Assembly: GCA_001692895.1 (NCBI GenBank)
Contig: KV748214.1
Span: forward strand, 961,155-1,025,154
Length of the DNA: 64,000 bases
Direction: 5' to 3'
Origin: Cenococcum geophilum 1.58
Taxonomy: Eukaryota > Ascomycota > Dothideomycetes > Gloniales > Gloniaceae
Part shown: positions 57,701 through 64,000 of the stretch, piece by piece
How positions within the stretch are numbered: position 1 is the stretch's first letter
Layout of the letters: every line of letters begins with the position of its first letter
Program-made: the position numbers and the translations under genes
Notes under the pieces: model-generated
Told to the model about the DNA's origin: nothing
The model's input: only the letters and a program-made list of their open reading frames with translations
Database searches by the model: none

Positions 57701-58100
57701 ACTTCTTAATTAGTGGTCGTTATTCTATTCGCTTGTATTTCTATAAGGTAAGGCTTAAACTACTTAAGTGCCCTTTCTAACAGGAATAGTCCCGCATATG
57801 CTATTCAATCCATAGGTATTAGCAGCTTTACTCCTTCTTGCGTAACCTTAAAGTGTATTTGCGTAAGGAATTTTTTAAGTTTTAATCTTTCTTCTAAGTA
57901 CCTTTTAATTAATAGTAACTTAATCTTTGCTGCTCCTATCCCATTAATCCTATTTTCTAGCGTTACATTATTTTCTGTTAACTGGTTAACTATCTCTTAT
58001 AGTTGTCCGACTATTATAGGTTGCTGTAAGTTAGTGTCTGCTATACTAGTGTCGTTACCTAACCTTAAAGTAGTTACCGCCGTTAATAGCGTTATAGTTG
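51780..58100 (-). pseudogene. Gypsy gag-pol relic with chromodomain
   Basis: Minus-strand motifs in order include RT near 54,170-54,460 (YLNNIIIYL for the YLDDIL box, then FLGFCNYYRRFI at about 53,930), RNase H near 53,400-53,700 (VKTDILDYTLGVYL, YDVYNKELLGIV), an integrase with CLNC (about 52,990), DKLTKQGYFVV, DRDLRFIA and PQTDSQTERLNQTLEQY, and finally a chromodomain-like tail (IQYKVKQISYNEITQELLKN) near 51,950-51,880. RT and RNase H before integrase defines Gypsy, and the chromodomain places it with chromoviruses. Some stops sit where the family has Trp, so both strands were mutated. Gag lies toward 58,100 and is poorly defined. Confidence 0.75.
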
Positions 58101-58157
58101 GTGCTTTTAGTAGCATATTATTTAACTTTATTAATACTATAACCTTAGTAGTAAATA

Positions 58158-58578
58158 TATAATAAAGCCTTATAGCAGGAACTACGGTGGACTTATTAAT
58201 AGACTAGGTATATAGGTAAACAAGAAATTAATAACGTAATAATAACTGGTAGAGTAGTTGCCTAATAGATTAACTCTAATTATATTCTAAGATTTACTAC
58301 AAAGGAGAGAACTATCTAGGTAGGGACTATGGTCCTTTAAATACACAACCATACTTTTAAGAAATCCCCTTTATACGTAAGGTATGTGTGCTCTATTTAC
58401 TCTGTTACAGATCTTATAGATCTTACAGATTATATAGATCACATTATATAACCTTGGTTACTATTTCTCGTTATATAGTTCTATCGGCTCTATCCTAGAC
58501 CGTGCCTATATTAACCAACTGGCTTCTTTTAACTCCTTTCTTAGTAGTTATAACATTGTACTTAAAGCGTCCGTAACA
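58158..58578 (-). repeat. Gypsy 5' LTR
   Basis: It is 421 bp, TGTTACGG to TTATA on the minus strand, with the right flank CCCAG. Confidence 0.85.
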
Positions 58579-59433
58579 CCCAGAACTAGGTAGTAAGGTA
58601 TTAATAAAAAGTTCCTTAGCGCTATTAGCTAAGCTATAAAACTAGTACCTATATAGAACTATAGGGNTTTATAAGANAANANTACGCGCNATACTAGAAT
58701 ATAAAGTAGTAGTTCTACTAGTAGACTTATATATTAATATAACTACTATATAGAGAATAGTTATAGTATAAGGCTACCTAGTAAAAGAAAATATACACTA
58801 AATACTAAAACGTACTATAAGGATCGAGGCCCCTTAAAAAGGTAATACGCCTAAGTATACTAGCTAGGAAGCCCTCTACCTATAGGTAGTAAAGAAGAGA
58901 AAAGAAAATATAAAATTATTAGCATTACTAGGCGGGAGACCTACCGCGCCGTATTAATTAGAGTACTAACTAATGTAATAGAGGATAGAGGCTATTAAGT
59001 ATAGATAGAGATCCTACTAATACTTATTATAAAATAGGTAGACCTTAAATAGAAGGAGGTAGGTAAAAATATAACGTAGCAGTAGCACTATATAGATTAC
59101 CCATATAGTTATAGATAATACACCCTTCCCTATATAAAGGACTATAATAGGTAAAAATCTATAGGACCGCTTTCACTCCTACTAGATAGAGATTTTAAGG
59201 CCAAAATTTACTAGCAGTAAGTATCATATATTCTAAATCTATACATTAATACCACTTATAGATAGCCTATTTAGTTAGTCATACTATATAACTACTTTTC
59301 TAATAGCTAACTACTTACTAAGTACTAGCAATTTACTAGTATAGGGTAAAATAATATTACTTATACTCTCTACAAGGTAGGGGCCTTATAAGTAGTATTA
59401 AAAATAGCTTATAGCTAAGGAGTTATTTTAGTA
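58579..59433 (+). other. AT-rich unidentified sequence, also represented at the window end
   Basis: A weak plus-strand frame can be read through stops (for example PLSLLLDRDFKAKIY, near 59,170), but no family was recognised. Part of it (about 58,660-59,190) matches 63,240-63,720 when the latter is complemented without reversal. It continues into the left arm of the palindrome at 59,434. Confidence 0.5.
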
Positions 59434-59794
59434 TAGTTCTAAATAGTACGTATAAAGATTTAATAGGAGGACACTAAAGGATATACCCCTTTTTAGCCCC
59501 TTATTAAGAGACTAAAATACCGCTGCCTAAGCTATAAGGTAGTACACGCTAATAAATTACTAGATACTCCTACTGCCCCCTTTAGATCTTCTAATATACC
59601 TAAAAAGTATAGTATATAAGGTAGACCTAAAGATAAAAAGATATATTAATTTAGTAAAGGTAGAATATATAAAACTAATATATCTTTATATCTTTATATC
59701 TTTAGGTCTACCTTATATACTATATTTTTTAGGTATATTAAAAGATTTAGGGGGGGTAGTAAAAGTATCTAGTAATTCGCTAGCGTACTACCTA

Positions 59795-62283
59795 ACGTAG
59801 GTAACGGGGTTTTGACCGGTCCCTAGGTTTTGACCGAACTAGCAAACCGCTTGCTCTTTCTAGCTAGCTTATTACCTAAAAAAGTATACTGCCGCTCTAG
59901 GGGCCAACATTGACTTTCTCAGCTGCTTTCCGCGCCTCAACTCCACGAAATATACCACCAATCTACACCTATGCCTTGCTGGCCTCGAGCACTAGATGCG
60001 GAAGATCGTATGCAAGCTGCTCTGACTGCCTGGCGAGTAGGCGGCTTATATCGCAGCCCCGAAGCCTGCGCGAATGCCCATGGAGTTTCTCCCACTACCT
60101 TTTAAAAACGACTCCACGGTAAACACCAATCTCACCAAGTCGCCTACACCAACCAATACCGTATAACCCCTACTGGCGAGGCAGCAATTATTTAACACTG
60201 TATATATCTTGCTAAAGCCAGGTTTCCATATCGATTCTATATAATTCGGACAATTGCTACCCTTATCCTTCAGCGAGAAAACTCTAGCGTCCCTCGCTAT
60301 CACAAAATTGCGCCACTAGGTAAAAATTGGATATAATCTTTCCTAAAACGCTAGGAAGAGCTTCGGACTTACTATATATGATTAATTGGCTTAGAACGCG
60401 CTATTACTGGCAATAATCCTGCTCTAGTTAAGGGGTTTTTTACCAATTACTCTAGGGCTAAAACTTAGTATAATATTAATAACGCTAATATATAAAATAT
60501 GGATAAAACTGGCTATACTATGGGCTTTGCTTATAGTGCTAAAGTAGTTATATTAAGAGGCAATATTATTAATTTTAAGACAATCGACGGCTTTAGGAAG
60601 TGGGTCTTATAGATTAATATAATTGGTATGCATAGGCAGATAATTTCACCGTTTATCATTTTTAAAGGACGCTAGTATATAGAGAATCTATAGCAGGAAG
60701 CGGAGGAAGCTGTAGGCAAGTGTACAATTATAATAAGTAAAAATGGATGGTCAAATCAAGAGCTTAAAATACGGTAGCTAAAGCATTTTAAACGCTATAC
60801 CTGACGAACTAAGGCATGGCAGAGGGCAGTAAAAAATAAAAATAACAGTAAATACAACGGCTATCAACTCCTAGTTATAGACGGCTATAGTAGCTATATT
60901 AATATTGAGTTTATCAAGTTCTGCTGGTTAAAAAAGATTGTACCAATTTACCTACCACTATATTTGACGCACCTCCTCCAGCCCTTAGATCTGGTTATTT
61001 TTTTAATTCTTAAGCGGCTCTATTTATCTAAAGTTAATAAATATACAGCGCGTGATATTACTGGTATTAATAGAGACTATTTTCTATAGATACTAGGTGA
61101 GATTCGGCCGCAGGTATATACCAAACAGTTAATCACAAGCGCTTTTAAGGCTGCAGGCCTCCTTCCTTTTAACCCAAATTAAGCCCTCGCGCGCTGCTCC
61201 AAGCAGCCTATATCTATTAAGCCATTAACGCCTCCACCTGGCCATACAGAGGCGACAATCCTATCCTCCCCTATATATCCTCCTTTACCCAACAGTGAGC
61301 ACGCTTAAGCTTAGTATACGCATACAATCCTTTATCCGGAAACTACGCTAGAGGCAACAGAGGCAGTTATCTTAAAATTAATACAACACTTATAATCTCT
61401 AGAGGAGGGCCTTAAGCTTATATAAGTTAAAAATAACGATCTTCGGCAACATACAGAGGAGAGAAAGGCTAAAAAGAAGCGTAAATGGAACGTGCTCTCT
61501 ACCGAATTAGTTCTTACTCTAAAAGCAATAAAGGAGCTTACTACTACCAGAGAGGCCGCTTAGAAGGCTAAAGAGCAAGCTAAGCTTACTAGGAAACAGC
61601 TTAAGAAGGATTATTAGGCGGTAGTAGAGCTTACTAAGGAGTAGGTTAAGGCCAGAAAGGCAGCCTAGAAAAGGGTTGCTGATATAAAGGAGCTGGCTAA
61701 GGTTCACCATAGGGAGGCAGGGGAGGCAGGAAAGGTAGCAAAGAAGGCGCAGAAGGACTCCATTACTGCCGCTAGTATAGCTCGCAGAAAGCATACTAGA
61801 GAAGCTTAATTAGCAGCTACTATAGCAGCCAATTATGCAACACTAAAACAATCAACTATGGATAAGCTCCGAAAGCGGGCGGAAGAGTCCTCTACTGCCG
61901 CCGTTACGGCTGCGGCTCTTATTAAACAACTTCAGGAGGCCGCCAAGAAGCTAGTAGAAGAAGCTGCTCTACCAGAGGACCTATAGGAAGGGCAGGAGGA
62001 AAATAATATAAGCAATTCAAGCGACGAAGAGTCCTTAGATGAGGAGTCTGAGTTAGTTAATAATATTTGGGGGTCAACTCAGTGGCCAATTGAACCCTAA
62101 AATACCAAAAATGGACTTTATATAGACTCTATTATATATTTACAGCTTTAAGACTTCTTACCAACGATGCGATGACTTGTGATGGCTTTTACTAGTTATT
62201 TACCACCAAATTAGCATTTTGGCGAATTTTGATTTTCAAATCGGTTAAAACCCAGGGATCGGTCAAAACCCCGTTACCTACGT
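59795..62283 (+). mobile_element. pogo/Fot-type DNA transposon (second copy type)
   Basis: The inverted repeats are 43 bp with 40 matches. The left arm starts ACGTAGGTAACGGGGTTTTG, the right arm ends at 62283, and TA flanks both (59793-59794 and 62284-62285). At 2,489 bp with one transposase frame it is full length. Differences between the arms are transitions only. Confidence 0.88.
59971..62100 (+). pseudogene. pogo transposase, 709 codons with RIP stops
   Basis: The ATG at 59971 and the TAA at 62098-62100 share one frame with no frameshift. The N-terminal helix-turn-helix region reads CANAHGVSPTTFQKRLHGKH. The DDE core shows NMDKTGYTMGFAY (about 60,497), LVIDGYSSY (about 60,873) and HLLQPLDLVIF (about 60,970), keeping all three acidic residues. 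The C-terminal 250 residues form a long Lys/Ala/Glu/Gln coiled coil ending in an acidic Ser-rich tail. Stops are TAA/TAG at glutamine-like positions, while all ten or so Trp codons survive, so damage on this copy is almost wholly C to T on the coding strand. The first 50 codons are nearly free of damage. Confidence 0.85.
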
Positions 62284-62378
62284 TACGGCTAGGTAGGGGT
62301 ATTTAGTCTTTAAGGGGCTAGAAAAGGGCGTACCCTTTAGTATCCTTCTATTAGATCTTATATACTATTTAGAACTAT

Positions 62379-64000
62379 CCAATTATATAAACCCCCAGTT
62401 GAGTCACCGGTTGAACTTGGGATTTTATGGGTTTTAAACCTGAAATATATCTGATCGAAAGTTACATATGCATCAATGGCCGAGAAGAATGGCGCCTCGG
62501 GAGAAGTGGTTGCTACGCTACTGAACACTACCCGAAAATGAGTCAATAAAGGGGGTTTAATCGTAAAACCGCTTAAAACTAAAAGTTTAGCCAATTTTGG
62601 GGTCCCTAGCCAGGTTTTGGGGCAATGGCATGCAAATGCCGATCCATTCCCATAAATCAGAAATTCCCGATCTTTTCCCGCGAGATATTACTATATGGTA
62701 ATGTATTCTAGAATATTATGGAAAAATTCGATTAATTTCTTGAAGAATGGACTATTCGATAGAATAATTATGGATATCCGGGAAGTGGACATATCTCTCA
62801 TAAATCCATTATAACAAAGTATGGATATGATTTCATTCATCGATCAGGGAATGATTCGCCATTCATTATCTTATCATTATACTATCGCATTTGATTAAAT
62901 TTATCCGGGTGATATATTATGGAGTCAATTACCAGTTACCATAAATTTTATATCTACGAAGGATCACATGCGAGTATAAGCTCGACGCTTGTTTTTGATC
63001 TCGATGGGGAATATCATGTTCTCCGTGTCTATCTGAGAATGGAATTTGAATTTGCTTATAATTGATATCGCACTAATATGTATCGACATCATAATATTTA
63101 AGATGAAACTTGTATTCCTGGAGAGAATTTAGTTGATATATATCATCATCATTCCGATTATTACGGATAATGCCGAGGATTTTAGATCTCGAATCTGTTC
63201 AGGTCTCATGATATGATTTAATCATTTGATAAATAGGGATATACTCTTGATATTCCCGAGATATCTTCTTATGATGCGCAATATGATCTTTCGCTTTATC
63301 ATCAAGATCTGATGAATATAAGAATATGATGAATAATTATCTTGACTCCATATCATCGATCATTATAATCTGATAATTTCTATGAATATCATATTCTTCC
63401 TCGATTGATATATATGTTCCTATTCTCTCCTATCGGGGAATATTCTCCATTATGTGGATTTATTTATGATCGATCCTTCGGATGATGAATATCATATTTC
63501 TCTCTTTTTCTTTTTTTCTTTTAATGATATCGAATGATCCGTCTCTGGATTATGATATGATCATCTCGCGATATTACCATTATCTCCTATTTTCCCAATG
63601 ATTATATCTATCTTTAGATGATGTGATTTAATATTCTATCCGTCTAGAATTATTCTTCGTTATTTATCTTCTCTTCATCTTTTTATATTCTGTGTCGATA
63701 TTTCTTGTGGGATATCATATTATTGATTATTTCATTTTAGATATGCAGGATGATATTTTATCTCCCAAATCCGGATTTTATATATTGATCCTTCGTAGAT
63801 ATAAAATTTATGGAATGGAATTTAATATATTATCCACCGGATAAATTAATCATGCGATATATAATGATAAGATAATAATGGCGAATCATTCCCTGATCGA
63901 TGAATGATCATATCCATATTTTGTTATAATGGATTTATGAGAGATATTCATCTCCGGATATCCATCATTATTCTATCGAATATCCGATTCTTCAAGAAAT
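62379..64000. other. Terminal 1.6 kb: complement without reversal of nearby repeat DNA
   Basis: From 62379 the sequence equals the base-by-base complement, read in the same direction, of 62056-62379, with small indels. For example 62573-62592 is the exact complement of 62225-62244. Farther on, about 63,240-63,720 is the unreversed complement of a relative of 58,660-59,190. The dinucleotide pattern also flips: the TA-rich RIP style becomes AT-rich (GATATC, ATCAT). No gene should be annotated here. Confidence 0.85.
62735..64000. repeat. Inverted repeat inside the terminal block
   Basis: 62735-62966 and 63786-64000 are reverse complements with small indels, for example TTTCTTGAAGAAT, CATCGATCAGGGAATGATTC and TCTACGAAGGATCA. 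The right arm reaches the last base, so the repeat may continue past the window. Inverted repeats survive complementation, so the true DNA probably has one too. Confidence 0.8.

Larger units (their letters stand above)
47562..58578 (-). mobile_element. Gypsy (chromovirus-type) LTR retrotransposon with nested LINE
   Basis: Two 421-bp LTRs (47562-47982 and 58158-58578) match closely and, on the minus strand, run TGTTACGG to TTACA. The target-site copies are CCTAG (47557-47561) and CCCAG (58579-58583), differing by one RIP-type C to T. The 3' LTR is preceded on the minus strand by a purine tract (AAAAAGGAGGGAGATA). The interior holds a Gypsy pol relic (about 51,780-58,100) and a LINE relic (about 48,100-51,600). 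The size without the LINE is about 7.5 kb. Confidence 0.82.
59434..62379. repeat. Large palindrome interrupted by a pogo element
   Basis: The left arm (59434-59645) is the reverse complement of 59668-59792 plus 62286-62379. The central spacer is about 22 bp. The right arm is split by a pogo element at 59795-62283 with TA on both sides. Shared blocks include CTATATTTTTTAGGTATATT-like, AAATTACTAGATAC, GTAGTAC and TAGAACTAT. The arms differ mostly by transitions. Confidence 0.8.

Noticed and set aside
19004..62100. Reassignment of TAA/TAG to glutamine, because many long frames open up when these are read as Gln
   Set aside because: Only repeats show it. rrp8, ddi1, the GNAT gene and the DUF6589-like frame use the standard code, and some stops fall at conserved Trp positions. 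RIP explains the pattern.
62700..64000. Mitochondrial or foreign AT-rich DNA at the window end
   Set aside because: Complementing without reversal turns it into the same RIP-style repeat found at 58.6-59.2 kb.
18700..64000. Starship-type giant element
   Set aside because: No tyrosine recombinase (DUF3435) captain or cargo genes were seen. Individual retro- and DNA transposons explain the block.

Overview
This looks like a piece of a filamentous ascomycete genome, probably of the Eurotiomycetes type. Four things point there: short GT-AG introns of about 50-80 nt, recognisable single-copy fungal genes (rrp8, ddi1, a polyamine-type GNAT acetyltransferase), a fungal multi-pass glycoprotein, and a large AT-rich block of repeats carrying the signature of repeat-induced point mutation (RIP: CpA to TpA and TpG to TpA). 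No bacterial operon, CRISPR array or rRNA gene was seen.

The window has two compartments. Positions 1 to about 18,800 are gene-bearing with fairly normal composition. They hold a RIP-killed Tc1/mariner element (322-1785), a four-exon membrane protein with a probable 2-bp frameshift (4824-7545), a decayed Ca2+/H+ antiporter running into a decayed tetratricopeptide fragment (7675-8770), a DUF6589-like fragment inside a TIR-bounded element (9068-10882), rrp8 (10954-12597), ddi1 on the minus strand (12962-14427), a GNAT gene (16028 to about 17254) and a weak small-gene candidate (17936-18189, minus). rrp8 and ddi1 converge. ddi1 and the GNAT gene diverge from a 1.6-kb shared intergenic region that holds a palindromic GCN4/CpcA-type site.

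Positions 18,800 to 64,000 are a nest of dead transposons. A Copia element (B, 20273-46367, TSD TAACA) has its 5' LTR split at CCACC by a second Copia element (A, 24834-41055, minus strand). At that same CCACC sits a 4.4-kb DNA transposon whose transposase resembles a Gypsy integrase (Ginger-like, 20410-24828). Copia-A contains a pogo element (25171-28736) that itself contains a Tc1/mariner (26347-27714). Copia-A also carries a minisatellite-rich insert of about 7 kb holding an intact-length Copia-C (31579-36496, TSD TCCCT). Further right is a chromovirus-type Gypsy (47562-58578, minus) with a Tad-like LINE inside it, then a large palindrome interrupted by a second pogo element (59795-62283).

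The last 1.6 kb (62379-64000) is the strangest part. It is the complement, without reversal, of sequence just upstream (62056-62379), and part of it is the unreversed complement of a relative of 58.6-59.2 kb. No known DNA mechanism makes such a copy, so an assembly or processing artefact is the leading explanation. No new functional system is claimed. The most unusual biological items are the Ginger-like transposon, the DUF6589 TIR element and the shared 12-bp minisatellites.
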